Under the pieces are notes generated by a model, which was given only the letters and a program-made list of their open reading frames with translations, ran no database searches and was not told where the DNA came from. A stretch of 64,000 nucleotides of DNA from Paludibacteraceae bacterium (GTDB taxonomy: Bacteria; Bacteroidota; Bacteroidia; Bacteroidales; Paludibacteraceae), in the NCBI GenBank assembly GCA_024401435.1, contig JAKSLB010000007.1, forward strand, positions 1 to 64,000, read 5' to 3'. Both the position numbers and the translations under genes were made by a program. Shown in pieces: positions 14,476 to 22,929 of this stretch (position 1 is the first letter of the stretch; every line of letters starts with the position of its first letter).

Positions 14476-15084
14476 TTAGTTATCGGTAGCGTTAATCATT
14501 TCCCAAGTGGAATACTTGAATGTAACTTGTCTAGTAACCTTATCACCACCATTATGGTCAAGACCTGCGGTAGCCATTTCAGAAGGGAAACAGAACATAA
14601 GTCTATATTCATATGGCAACTTATTCTTCTTGGTGGAATCATAGATTGTAATCTTGATTGGGCAAGAATAGGAAAGAAGTGAGTTAGAGATAGCACCACC
14701 TGTCAATGCACCATTAGCAACGGAAACATCATCTGCGTAACCGCCATTGTAAATCAAGTTCATCCATTCGTGGATAAATCTAGAAATCTTCATGTCTTGG
14801 AATTCATCAAATGTGATTGATGTTTGCCCATCCATAGTAACCTTACCTGGCATTACCAACTTACTACCCATATAGTTGGTTTCTAGTGTATCAAATGACT
14901 TTGAAGGTAGGTCAACGGTCTTTGCACGGATATAAAATCCTTCGGTAGAACCCAATATGGATTCCATTAGTGAATATACAGGTGAGTTGGAAGGGGGTTC
15001 AAGAATAACTTGGAAATAGTTATTCTTCATCAAGTCACCAGCATTGAGTATATCACTGGTAAATACATTCATTCTTCCTGGCAT
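14476..15084 (-). CDS. Tail tube protein, T4 gp19-like, 202 aa
   Basis: It has the layout of T4_gp19/VgrG-type tube proteins: LMKNNYFQVILEPP near the start, FYIRAKTVDLPSKSF, GSKLVMPGKVTMDGQTSITF, then DMKISRFIHEWMNLIYN and a beta-rich C-terminus with CPIKITIYDS and VTFKYSTWEMI. Length is close to that family (gp19 about 160 aa), with a modest insertion. It polymerises into the inner tube through which DNA passes. An ATATATAAA late box and a GAGG binding site lie upstream. It is divergent from the fibre gene at 15164. Confidence 0.8.
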   Translation of the reverse strand: MPGRMNVFTSDILNAGDLMKNNYFQVILEPPSNSPVYSLMESILGSTEGFYIRAKTVDLPSKSFDTLETNYMGSKLVMPGKVTMDGQTSITFDEFQDMKISRFIHEWMNLIYNGGYADDVSVANGALTGGAISNSLLSYSCPIKITIYDSTKKNKLPYEYRLMFCFPSEMATAGLDHNGGDKVTRQVTFKYSTWEMINATDN

Positions 15085-15163
15085 TTTTATAAAACCTCGT
15101 TTATTTTATATATGTTTGTTGGGGTTTCATTGAATTTTCATATATAAAATATGAGGAAAGTTC

Positions 15164-17617
15164 ATGAGTAATAGAAACCAAAATAAGCCACCTATGCCAC
15201 CTAGACCACCCATGCCACCTAGATATGACATTTACAATGGTGGTTTTCATCCATATCCACCTCCATATTGGCACGATACCGAACACGCAGTAGAAGTGCC
15301 ACCTTGGTCTAATTGTTGTTGCCCAACACCAGAACCCTCTGAATGTGTATGCGTTACCGAAGAGGATATGGATGTCATATACAATACAATGGAAACTGTT
15401 TCCGCAAATAGCGGTACTTGGGGTGGAATCACTGGCGGTGATGCAAGGAATTGGAATTCAACATATAGTGCGGTAAGTTCAAACTCCGCTATGTGGAATA
15501 GTGCTTATAGTGGTTTCTTCAACAATACGGCATTTAGTTCTCTTGACCAAGTTAAGGAAGAACTAGACAAGGCTATTGACTACATTGATAACTTCACACT
15601 ATATTCCAATGAATACTACTTTAGCGGTAAGGGTACTTCCGCTAGTCCATTGGACTTTACACAAGATTGGAAGGACAATCTAGCACAACTTCAAGAGATT
15701 TGTACACAAACTGAACATTTCCTAACAATGAGTTCCGTATGGGTGAAGGATACTACGAAGGAATTGAAGGAAGTTGATAAAGACCTTGGCGAAATCCATA
15801 ATGAACTTGCGAAGATTTGGACTTTCATAAGAAAGGGTGTGCTTGAAATCTATCACGACAACACTATGTCTGGTGATGGTTCAAAGCAATTCCCATTGAG
15901 TGTCCTAAAGCATTACGAAGTCAAGACAGTCAATCCAAATGCATTGATAGTTACATCTTCCGTGAATGACTATACAACTACCTATACATTGAGTGCCAAT
16001 GAAGGCAAACTCTATAGTTTTAGCGGTAAGAACGGAATAAGTGCCGAAGAAATCGGTGATACTGGAAATGTCATTATTGATGGCAAGGGGTTGAGTGATA
16101 GAATATCTACAAACACCACCAACATCAAGACAATTAGTTCAAATGTTGAAAACCTTACCGAATGGATGGTCAATACAGACAATGACATCTATGGAAAGGC
16201 TGAAGATGATACATACCTACACGCAAAGTTGAAGAATAGCAATGGTAGGATGGCTCAAGATGAAACAGACATTGAACTAGAATGGGTCAAAGTTCCTACT
16301 ACAATCGCAGGTGACAAGTATGTTTCTGCCAATGTTGTTAACAACCAATATGTGGTAGGTCTAACGAAGGATTTCATTGATAGAATCAACAATATGGGTG
16401 GATATAAGGGACCATATAGTTCTCTTGATGCAATACCACAAGATGAAAAAAGCAATAGATTCATCTATCTAATCGGACCTATCGGTGAAGGTAAGGACAA
16501 GTATGAAGAATACATTTGGGATACAGTAGAATTTGTACTTATTGGCGAAACCACAATAGACCTATCTCACAAGTTGGATGTCTCCGTTTTCAATGAATTC
16601 AAGAATGAATACAACACATTCTCCGCAAACAATGAAGCGGAACACAACTATTTGAGTGGTCAAATAGATATTTTCTCCGCAAACAATGAAGCGGAACACA
16701 CCTATTTAAGTGGTGAGATTGATGACAACTACAACTTAATGGTTGATAATGACAACTATTTGAGCGGTCAAATAGATATATTCTCCGCAAACAATGAAGC
16801 TGAACACACCTATTTAAGTGGTGAGATTGATGACAACTACAACTTGATGGTTGATAATGACAACTATTTGAGTGGTCAAATAGATAACCTTTATGTAAAG
16901 ATTGATGAAACAAGTTCATATTTACATAATGAAATCATATCAAATGTTACCTATTTAAGTGGTGAGATTGATGACAACTACAACTTGATGGTTGATAATG
17001 ACAACTATTTGAGTGGTCAAATAGATATTTTCTCCGCAAACAATGAATTTGAACATTTATATTTGAGTGGTGAGATTGATAACAACTACAACTTGATGGT
17101 TGATAATGACAACTATTTGAGCGGTCAAATAGATATTTTCTCCGCAAACAATGAATTTGAACATTCATATTTGAGTGGTGAGATTGATAACAACTACAAC
17201 TTGATGGTTGATAATGACAACTATTTGAGCGGTCAAATAGATATTTTCTCCGCAAACAATGAATTTGAACATTCATATTTGAGTGGTGAGATTGATAATA
17301 TCATCTCCGTAACTGAAATACTTTCCGCTAATGAAACTAATGTATATCTACACAAGGATAGCGAAGGTAACAATGAATGGGTTGAATTACCACCAATCAT
17401 TGCATATAGTGGTGGAAGTGGCATTGATGTAAATGAATATGTTGTTAGTGCAAAGTACGCAACTAATGAACAAATATCCGCAATGTTCACTGGTGGAATC
17501 CATAGAGACCCAATCAATTATGTAACAAAGGCTCAATATGATGTTGAAGTTACTAATGGTTTGATGCCAGATGTTGAAGAACTCCAATCCGTAGCAAAGA
17601 GACTTAAAAATATTTAA
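15164..17617 (+). CDS. Repeat-rich tail fibre-like protein, 817 aa
   Basis: The N-terminus is Pro-rich (PPMPPRPPMPPRY). The middle contains fibre motifs of the G-x-G-x(3-5)-P-L type (YFSGKGTSASPLDF; NTMSGDGSKQFPLSV). From about residue 483 to 713 there are tandem repeats built from YLSGQIDIFSANNE-x-EH and YLSGEID-NYNLMVDNDN, typical of trimeric beta-helix or coiled fibre shafts. A GAGGAAAG binding site precedes the ATG and ATATATAAAAT precedes that. It is probably host-recognition tail hardware, co-transcribed with the protein at 17629. Confidence 0.75.
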   Translation: MSNRNQNKPPMPPRPPMPPRYDIYNGGFHPYPPPYWHDTEHAVEVPPWSNCCCPTPEPSECVCVTEEDMDVIYNTMETVSANSGTWGGITGGDARNWNSTYSAVSSNSAMWNSAYSGFFNNTAFSSLDQVKEELDKAIDYIDNFTLYSNEYYFSGKGTSASPLDFTQDWKDNLAQLQEICTQTEHFLTMSSVWVKDTTKELKEVDKDLGEIHNELAKIWTFIRKGVLEIYHDNTMSGDGSKQFPLSVLKHYEVKTVNPNALIVTSSVNDYTTTYTLSANEGKLYSFSGKNGISAEEIGDTGNVIIDGKGLSDRISTNTTNIKTISSNVENLTEWMVNTDNDIYGKAEDDTYLHAKLKNSNGRMAQDETDIELEWVKVPTTIAGDKYVSANVVNNQYVVGLTKDFIDRINNMGGYKGPYSSLDAIPQDEKSNRFIYLIGPIGEGKDKYEEYIWDTVEFVLIGETTIDLSHKLDVSVFNEFKNEYNTFSANNEAEHNYLSGQIDIFSANNEAEHTYLSGEIDDNYNLMVDNDNYLSGQIDIFSANNEAEHTYLSGEIDDNYNLMVDNDNYLSGQIDNLYVKIDETSSYLHNEIISNVTYLSGEIDDNYNLMVDNDNYLSGQIDIFSANNEFEHLYLSGEIDNNYNLMVDNDNYLSGQIDIFSANNEFEHSYLSGEIDNNYNLMVDNDNYLSGQIDIFSANNEFEHSYLSGEIDNIISVTEILSANETNVYLHKDSEGNNEWVELPPIIAYSGGSGIDVNEYVVSAKYATNEQISAMFTGGIHRDPINYVTKAQYDVEVTNGLMPDVEELQSVAKRLKNI
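16609..17300 (+). repeat. Tandem DNA repeats in the fibre gene
   Basis: About six near-identical units of 60-110 bases that alternate TCCGCAAACAATGAA, TTGAGTGGTCAAATAGAT and GATGGTTGATAATGACAAC. One unit (about 16884-16950) is divergent and breaks the pattern. Such arrays change length readily by recombination. Confidence 0.9.
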
Positions 17618-17628
17618 GGAGGTTTATT

Positions 17629-18192
17629 TTGGAAAAGATTTTGTTATATAGCGGTGCAGAAGAAATTGTAGGTCTTGAACAACTTGAAACCTTCAAGAAC
17701 CTTCTTGATGATACCTTTGCCACATATGAAGAATACAACGCATTGTCCGCATATGTCAACGCCAATGAGGAAACTTGGAAGCAAACATATACCGATGGTG
17801 ACTATGTTGAGATTTCGGCATTGGGTGATGGAGTAAATGAGATTAGCGTTACAGGTCTAGTTGACCAATGCGAGTTTGACATATATTCCGCAAATGTTGA
17901 AAGTGTCATTGACATTCTTTCGGCAAATCCATTTGAGAACTCTAACAAGTTCCTATACAAGGATGAACTTGGAGTGAACAAGTGGAGTGTTGTTGATACA
18001 AATGTATATCACGATGAAACATTGACAGGTAACGGAAGTGACCAAAATCCACTTGGAGTGGCACATCCATTGACATTTGATGTTAGCGGTGTAGAGGACT
18101 TGACAATAGAGAATTGTTCGGCTTACGATGAACCAAACATATTCTATTTTTCACATTACAAAGATGTGGACAGTAAGATGCCATCCCTTTAG
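17629..18192 (+). CDS. Tail fibre-associated protein, 187 aa
   Basis: Starts with TTG at 17629, since AGGAGG lies 6 bases upstream and overlaps the preceding stop. It shares fibre features with the upstream gene: NALSAYVNANEETW and YHDETLTGNGSDQNPLGVAH, the latter a standard fibre turn motif. It ends abruptly after KDVDSKMPSL, so it may be a truncated fibre whose distal part was lost or moved. Role in the tail fibre complex is inferred. Confidence 0.6.
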   Translation: MEKILLYSGAEEIVGLEQLETFKNLLDDTFATYEEYNALSAYVNANEETWKQTYTDGDYVEISALGDGVNEISVTGLVDQCEFDIYSANVESVIDILSANPFENSNKFLYKDELGVNKWSVVDTNVYHDETLTGNGSDQNPLGVAHPLTFDVSGVEDLTIENCSAYDEPNIFYFSHYKDVDSKMPSL

Positions 18193-18229
18193 GGTGGCAT
18201 AGGAATGCCCACAAAATAGTTGCATTTCT

Positions 18230-18575
18230 ATATAATATGAACTATATTTAAACATAGCGGAAAGTAACGCTGAAATAAAAGGCACTCATCTAAAGACTAG
18301 AAAAGGGGTCAGTGGACGGTGAGAAACAGTTTGATTGAGTTCGGCAGCCACATGCAGGTTTAAGTACCAAACGGATTCAAGATGCTTACGAGTATAGCAG
18401 GTTATTGAGATATAACTAATCATCCTTGTTCGTTGGATGAAACCAACCTATAAGGCAGGGTGTGCGTCAACCACCCAATCGTATGTGAGCCTCCTAGTAA
18501 CTAATGGTTGCACTGGAGCATTGCAAGCTCACATCATTTAGGGTGTGGGTAGTTGACATTACAAAGAAAACTAAA
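18230..18575 (+). ncRNA. Candidate structured RNA D (about 345 nt)
   Basis: No reading frame in about 420 bases. It holds nested stems: GTCAACCACCC (18466)/GGGTAGTTGAC (18547) with one mismatch, inside it ATGTGAGC (18483)/GCTCACAT (18527), and inside that TTGCA/TGCAA. An upstream hairpin CATCC/GGATG is at 18421-18439. The terminator at 18582 follows. The exact ends are uncertain. Not recognisable as RNase P RNA or tmRNA. Confidence 0.5.
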
Positions 18576-18581
18576 AAAAAC

Positions 18582-18611
18582 AAATCCTTGGATAAAACCA
18601 AGGATTTTTTC
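18582..18611. terminator. Bidirectional terminator
   Basis: AAATCCTTGG/CCAAGGATTT stem with T-runs on both strands. Confidence 0.9.
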
Positions 18612-18613
18612 AT

Positions 18614-19030
18614 TTAAGTCAAGTTTGATTCTTTTCGTATGTTCAACATTTTTAATATGTTGTCATCTGGTCTTACCTCATTTAGGTATCCGTCCTTTGT
18701 GATGTATTCAACTATATGATTTGTAAATATCCTTTTACATTCATACATTTTTTCTTTATTGTAAATCCTAGTTGGGAGTTTTATATCACCATACTTTAAT
18801 TCTACACAATCATTGTTGAACATATCTTTATTATACTTTTGAAGATATTTTAGTAATTCAATACGGACTTTCAATGGATAGTGGTGAAGGTTTATGCCTT
18901 CAAAGTTATTTTTACCTGCATATCTCAAGACAAACACCAAAGGTTCTCTATCATAACTCTTTGATGTGGTATCGTAGTAAAAGTTGTAGAAACAACCCAA
19001 CTTGATGAATTTTGATATTTCATAATTCAT
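18614..19030 (-). CDS. Hypothetical phage structural-type protein, 138 aa
   Basis: The segment LVFVLRYAGKNNFEGINLHH followed by YPLKVRIELL is a pattern I associate with small conserved proteins of T4-like phages (G-I-N-L-H), but I cannot assign it to a named gp. The start is next to a late-type ATATATAAA box, so late expression and a role in assembly are likely. It is divergent from the polymerase fragment. Confidence 0.5.
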   Translation of the reverse strand: MNYEISKFIKLGCFYNFYYDTTSKSYDREPLVFVLRYAGKNNFEGINLHHYPLKVRIELLKYLQKYNKDMFNNDCVELKYGDIKLPTRIYNKEKMYECKRIFTNHIVEYITKDGYLNEVRPDDNILKMLNIRKESNLT

Positions 19031-19032
19031 GC

Positions 19033-19043
19033 TTTATATATTT
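19033..19043. promoter_or_regulatory. Bidirectional late-type box
   Basis: TTTATATATTT between divergent start codons at 19030 (-) and 19050 (+), three and six bases away. Confidence 0.5.
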
Positions 19044-19049
19044 AACCAT

Positions 19050-20036
19050 ATGAAATTTGTAAAGTGTGAAAAGATTGATTATGTCTATGATGTGCGTAAG
19101 ATAAACAACAAGAGGGTCATAGACTACACCACCAAGCAACCCATAAAGATTTCTGGTGGAAGAATTTCGGCAACTGTGCAAGCGGACACGGACTCAAACT
19201 ATTATTGTTTTGATGAAATGTTCCAAATGGTAAAGAGCGAAATACCTAACTTGGATGATATGCGTTGGTTCTATTGTAGCGAAAATATGTTCAATAGATT
19301 TTGGGCAGAGGCTTTGAAGAAGAAGGCTGACTATGAAAATATAGAACAATTAATCATATTCAATCGTGAAAATATGTTCTCACATTTCCTTTCTTGGGGA
19401 AAGAAGGCATATATCGGTGCTGTTGTTGACAAGGAAGGCAAATACTATGGCTATAAGCATTGGAAACCAAAGATTACGGGTATTACATTGACCAAGACCG
19501 AAAGTAGTGCGTTCACAAAGAAGTATGCAAAGAAACTTGTGTTTGATGTAGCCGCTGGTCTATCAAGAAAGGATACCGACAAGAGAATAATTGAATATTT
19601 TGAAATGTTCAAGAAGGAAAAGCCAGAGAACATTGCCAATATCGCTACCTGTGGAACTACAAGAAAGTATATTCATAAGTCTATGAAGGAAATGCTTGAA
19701 ACTGGTCTTGGTGCATTTGACAAGTGCCCAATATCCACAAGAATAGCGGTATGCCACAATTTCTATTGTGCAAAGAACCAAATACCTATTGAACCAATAC
19801 AAGACAATGATAGATTCTATCACATCAAGTTGGAAGCCAATAGATATGGGTTTGATGCAATAGGTTTCAAGGAATGGAATGAAAGGTTTGACCTACCGAT
19901 TGACTATGAAACCACCTATAGAAAGTTCTTCCTAGCAATCATTGATAGAATGTATAATTGTCTTGGATGGAAATCAGAAAATGACATCATTCCAATTAGG
20001 GAAAACAAGGCAAATAGGCTATTCAAGAAGAAATAA
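19050..20036 (+). CDS. DNA polymerase family B, C-terminal fragment (motif C and thumb), 328 aa
   Basis: It starts about 45 residues before ATVQADTDSNYYCFDEM, which matches polymerase motif C (D-T-D-S, with the usual Tyr replaced by Gln-Ala). It then follows the T4/RB69 gp43 order: a KKRY-like GKKAYIGAVVDKEG, KPKITGITLTKTESSAF (compare KIMGLE-SSTP), YFEMFKKEKPENIANIATCG, KCPISTRIAVCHN, and a final IDYETTYRKFFLAIIDRMYN. The exonuclease domain and motifs A and B are missing. The active site would need a separate N-terminal subunit not present here. This is the replication block: primase and helicase follow. Confidence 0.75.
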   Translation: MKFVKCEKIDYVYDVRKINNKRVIDYTTKQPIKISGGRISATVQADTDSNYYCFDEMFQMVKSEIPNLDDMRWFYCSENMFNRFWAEALKKKADYENIEQLIIFNRENMFSHFLSWGKKAYIGAVVDKEGKYYGYKHWKPKITGITLTKTESSAFTKKYAKKLVFDVAAGLSRKDTDKRIIEYFEMFKKEKPENIANIATCGTTRKYIHKSMKEMLETGLGAFDKCPISTRIAVCHNFYCAKNQIPIEPIQDNDRFYHIKLEANRYGFDAIGFKEWNERFDLPIDYETTYRKFFLAIIDRMYNCLGWKSENDIIPIRENKANRLFKKK

Positions 20037-20041
20037 CAAAA

Positions 20042-20070
20042 TAACCACCCAATTTATGGGTGGTTTTTTT
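20042..20070 (+). terminator. Terminator
   Basis: ACCACCC/GGGTGGT stem plus T-run directly before the primase start. Confidence 0.85.
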
Positions 20071-20072
20071 AT

Positions 20073-21137
20073 ATGTTTTTATGTGTGAAAGTAGATAGTA
20101 TAACCAAACAATTGATTTTGAGAAGATACTTGGAAATGGCAAGTGCTGACCTTAATCCCAAGGTTGGTTCAGACTATATCCAGTTAAGATGTATTTATTG
20201 CACCGATACCGATAGAAAGGCTACACTAAAGTTAAGTGATAGAAACAATTGGTTCTATATTTGTTGGAAGGCTAGTTGTCCTTGTTCTGGAAAAGGTATA
20301 GCAGCGGAAAAGTGGTTGAAAAAACACAATTTTATACTATACAAGGATTTCCTTACAAAGTTGAAGGCTTGTGAGGAAAGTGATGACAAGAAGAAGGAAG
20401 AAGAATTAAACAAGTTGAAGATTGAAGCCGAAAAGAAGATAGCGGAAGCAAGACAAAAAGAAATTGAAGAAAGAAAGCGTAAGATAGAACAAGACAAGAA
20501 GGAAGTTGTAAATTTCTATCCAATATCTAATGGAACACCTACTTGTCAAAAGGCTATTGAATATTGTGAAAGGCGTAGGATTCCACAAGATATATGGAGC
20601 AAGTTCTATGTTTGTGATTTGGGGAAGTATGCCAATAGGATGATTATCCCTTTCTATACAAGAAAAGGTATATGTTCATTCCAAGGTAGAACACTAGTAA
20701 ATGATGACATCAAGTACCTTACTATGATGGGACAAACCGCATTGTATAATTATGATTTCCTAGACAAGACAAAACCTGTAATAGTATTGGAAGGTCCCAT
20801 TGATAGTATGTTCATAGAAAACGCAACTGCTACTTGTGGTGCTGGTTCTAGTGAAAACTTGGATGAAAAGTTGGAAAAGTTGAATTGCTACTATCTTCTT
20901 GACAATGACAAGGCTGGCATATTGAAGTCCATTGAACTATTAAAGGAAAAGAAATATGTGTTCATTTGGAAGAAGTTCTTAAAGGATTATAATGTAAATG
21001 CTACTTGTGTCAAGGACATAAATGATGTGTATCTAAAACTTGAAAGAACAACAAAGTTTACATTTGATGAATTGCAAGAATATTTCACAAATAGTGAAAA
21101 TAGATTTAGACACAATTATATTGAATACTATTGTTAA
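20073..21137 (+). CDS. DNA primase, T4 gp61-like, 354 aa
   Basis: It makes RNA primers for lagging-strand synthesis. An N-terminal zinc site (C40, C43 and C64, C69/C71 in LRCIYCTDTD and FYICWKASCPCSGKG) is followed by a long Lys/Glu helix (about 105-150) and then a Toprim catalytic domain: RMIIPFYTRKGICSFQGR, VIVLEGPIDSMFI with the catalytic Glu, and YYLLDNDKAG with the metal-binding D-x-D. Length is close to T4 gp61 (342). The start at 20073 follows a terminator; a short leader is implied. It should pair with the helicase at 22930. Confidence 0.9.
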   Translation: MFLCVKVDSITKQLILRRYLEMASADLNPKVGSDYIQLRCIYCTDTDRKATLKLSDRNNWFYICWKASCPCSGKGIAAEKWLKKHNFILYKDFLTKLKACEESDDKKKEEELNKLKIEAEKKIAEARQKEIEERKRKIEQDKKEVVNFYPISNGTPTCQKAIEYCERRRIPQDIWSKFYVCDLGKYANRMIIPFYTRKGICSFQGRTLVNDDIKYLTMMGQTALYNYDFLDKTKPVIVLEGPIDSMFIENATATCGAGSSENLDEKLEKLNCYYLLDNDKAGILKSIELLKEKKYVFIWKKFLKDYNVNATCVKDINDVYLKLERTTKFTFDELQEYFTNSENRFRHNYIEYYC

Positions 21138-21190
21138 TCACAATCATATATGAAGTTGTCACTTTACTAAAGCATAGGATTTTTTCACAA

Positions 21191-21205
21191 CGATATATAT
21201 AAAAT
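21191..21205 (+). promoter_or_regulatory. Late-type box ATATATATAAAAT
   Basis: Directly abuts the ATG at 21206. Confidence 0.5.
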
Positions 21206-21673
21206 ATGAACTTGAAGCAATATATTAAAGAAAACAATAAGTTGATTGATAACAAGATGGACAACAATCCATTTTGCTATGCCATTATCGCAATTAAGCT
21301 AAAGGAAGGAATGGATGAAAAAGTCATTGCCAAGGATAGCAAGATTCAAAAGGCTTTGAAGTACATCCATAAGAATACCGAAACTTGGGGCATTAGCGAA
21401 CTTTTCAAGCAATTCCCACCAACCACTGTTATGGAAGAAATCAATAATGGTCTTTCATTGGCTGATTTCTATAGGGATGTTACAAAGACCTATTGCAACA
21501 ACAAGAAGTTGAAGTTTAGTGAAACCTTTGAAAAGTTGAAGGCAATTGAAGGTATCCTTGGTTGTAAGGAACTTGCTGCTATCGGTTGTGGTAGCTCTTC
21601 TAGTGAAGAAGCAGGTGTTACAAAGGGCAACGGCATTGACTTTAGTGGCATTGACTTGAGTAAGTTTGTGTAA
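21206..21673 (+). CDS. Possible head-packaged protein, 155 aa
   Basis: The N-terminus MNLKQYIKENNKL resembles the short capsid-targeting sequences of T4 internal proteins (hydrophobic-x-x-hydrophobic ending in I-x-E). The body is helical and ends in a low-complexity Gly/Ser-rich tail (GCGSSSSEEAG, GIDFSGIDLSKFV). A late-type box adjoins the start. Function unknown; cargo role inferred from N-terminus and promoter. Confidence 0.55.
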   Translation: MNLKQYIKENNKLIDNKMDNNPFCYAIIAIKLKEGMDEKVIAKDSKIQKALKYIHKNTETWGISELFKQFPPTTVMEEINNGLSLADFYRDVTKTYCNNKKLKFSETFEKLKAIEGILGCKELAAIGCGSSSSEEAGVTKGNGIDFSGIDLSKFV

Positions 21674-21698
21674 TTGAAAGTATTATATATTTTGTAAT

Positions 21699-21974
21699 AT
21701 GATTACAATGACAACAACTGAAATTTCAATCTATTTTGCAATACTATCTTTTCTTATGGTAGTATATGTTACCTTAATGTTCTATTCTAACTGTAGGCTT
21801 GTACAAGAAATCAAGTCCTTAAAGAATGAATTGAATGAATACAAGGAATACTACAACATCGGTATCGGTGGTGATTCGTACTTTGAAGGACCTAAAAAGA
21901 CCAAGAAGGCTTCTACAAAGACAACCACAAAGGATACCGAAAAGAAATCAAGAACATCCAAGAAAGCAAAGTAA
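21699..21974 (+). CDS. Single-span membrane protein with basic tail, 91 aa
   Basis: One transmembrane helix (about 9-29, ISIYFAILSFLMVVYVTLMF), then a coiled-coil stretch (RLVQEIKSLKNELNEYKEYY) and a Lys/Thr-rich C-terminus (KKTKKASTKTTTKDTEKKS). The topology resembles an inner-membrane spanin or a membrane anchor, but no lysis gene is nearby. It is followed six bases later by the gene at 21981. Confidence 0.6.
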   Translation: MITMTTTEISIYFAILSFLMVVYVTLMFYSNCRLVQEIKSLKNELNEYKEYYNIGIGGDSYFEGPKKTKKASTKTTTKDTEKKSRTSKKAK

Positions 21975-21980
21975 TAAGTT

Positions 21981-22448
21981 ATGGCTGATAATTTCAATGA
22001 AATAAGTGTCGCAGAGGATGATTCCGTAGAAGAAGTGTATGAAGTATACACATCTAATCCAGTATGTCCTTGTTGTGGCAAGAAACTCATCATAATTGAT
22101 GATAGCAACGATGAGGATTCATCATTGGTGACCCCTCTTTCAAATGAAATCAATGAATCCATAAATGCCGTTCACGGAACTGGTAGAAATGATAGCATTA
22201 GAAAGGAGATGGCTTCATACATTGAAAACGCAGCACAAGAAATCTACGATGCCTACTTGGAAGACATTGAGGAATATGAAGGCTACGATGAAGAAGATAT
22301 GAAATACATCACCAACAACAAGTTACTCAATGCAATCGCAAGAAAGGCTATTGAATTGAATATGATTTTCAAAGAGAATTATAAGATATTCATTAGCAAG
22401 GATTTGTTGAAGGTTGAAATAAGACGCCTTTTGCAAAACATTAGTTAA
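21981..22448 (+). CDS. Zinc-ribbon protein, 155 aa
   Basis: A CPCCGKK knuckle at about residues 29-35 is the only clear motif. It is followed by an acidic serine-rich linker and a helical C-terminal half. It is probably co-transcribed with the membrane protein upstream. No family recognised. Confidence 0.55.
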   Translation: MADNFNEISVAEDDSVEEVYEVYTSNPVCPCCGKKLIIIDDSNDEDSSLVTPLSNEINESINAVHGTGRNDSIRKEMASYIENAAQEIYDAYLEDIEEYEGYDEEDMKYITNNKLLNAIARKAIELNMIFKENYKIFISKDLLKVEIRRLLQNIS

Positions 22449-22455
22449 GATTGAT

Positions 22456-22482
22456 GACCCTCCGTTTAAGGAGGGTTTTTTA
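22456..22482 (+). terminator. Terminator
   Basis: ACCCTCC/GGAGGGT stem plus T-run. Confidence 0.85.
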
Positions 22483-22565
22483 ATTCCGTAGGTCAATTTT
22501 CAAACCATATATATTTATCAATACCAAGGCAATGGTGCTTTGGTATTTCTAAAAGGAATAAGACT

Positions 22566-22907
22566 ATGTGCAAGTCTGTTATTTTAATCAAGCACAAGGA
22601 TAAAGTAAATAATCAATTCTTCTATGAAACAGAAGATGAAATTTCTGAAAAGTTGGAATACATTCTTCGTAATATCCGTGAAGAACTAAACGGCTTCACC
22701 GAATTTGAAGACATCAACCTCTCCCGCATTAGCGAAGGCGTTGACAAGAGTTTTGACTTGAAAGAAGTGGCAACAAACGCAATCCTAAACGATGTTAAAT
22801 ACATCTATGTTCTTAATACCAAGACTATTGGTTGTGAAGCATATTCCGTTGGTAAGAGTATCAACGAAACTAGCATTTACGGCAATTATGAATTGAACAG
22901 AATTTAA
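22566..22907 (+). CDS. Hypothetical protein, 113 aa
   Basis: ATG with AAAGGAATAAG upstream; the leader holds a hairpin ATACCAA/TTGGTAT (about 22520-22550). Small alpha/beta protein ending in VKYIYVLNTKTIGCEAYSVG. No domain recognised. It lies 22 bases before the helicase gene and is likely in its operon. Confidence 0.6.
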   Translation: MCKSVILIKHKDKVNNQFFYETEDEISEKLEYILRNIREELNGFTEFEDINLSRISEGVDKSFDLKEVATNAILNDVKYIYVLNTKTIGCEAYSVGKSINETSIYGNYELNRI

Positions 22908-22929
22908 GAACTAGGATGTAGTAGAAACA

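Noticed and set aside
16599..17276. Long minus-strand frames opposite the fibre gene, rich in Cys/His repeats
   Set aside because: They are mirror images of the plus-strand repeats and have no start signals.
16600..17320. CRISPR array
   Set aside because: The repeats are in frame within a protein gene, vary in length and have no unique spacers.
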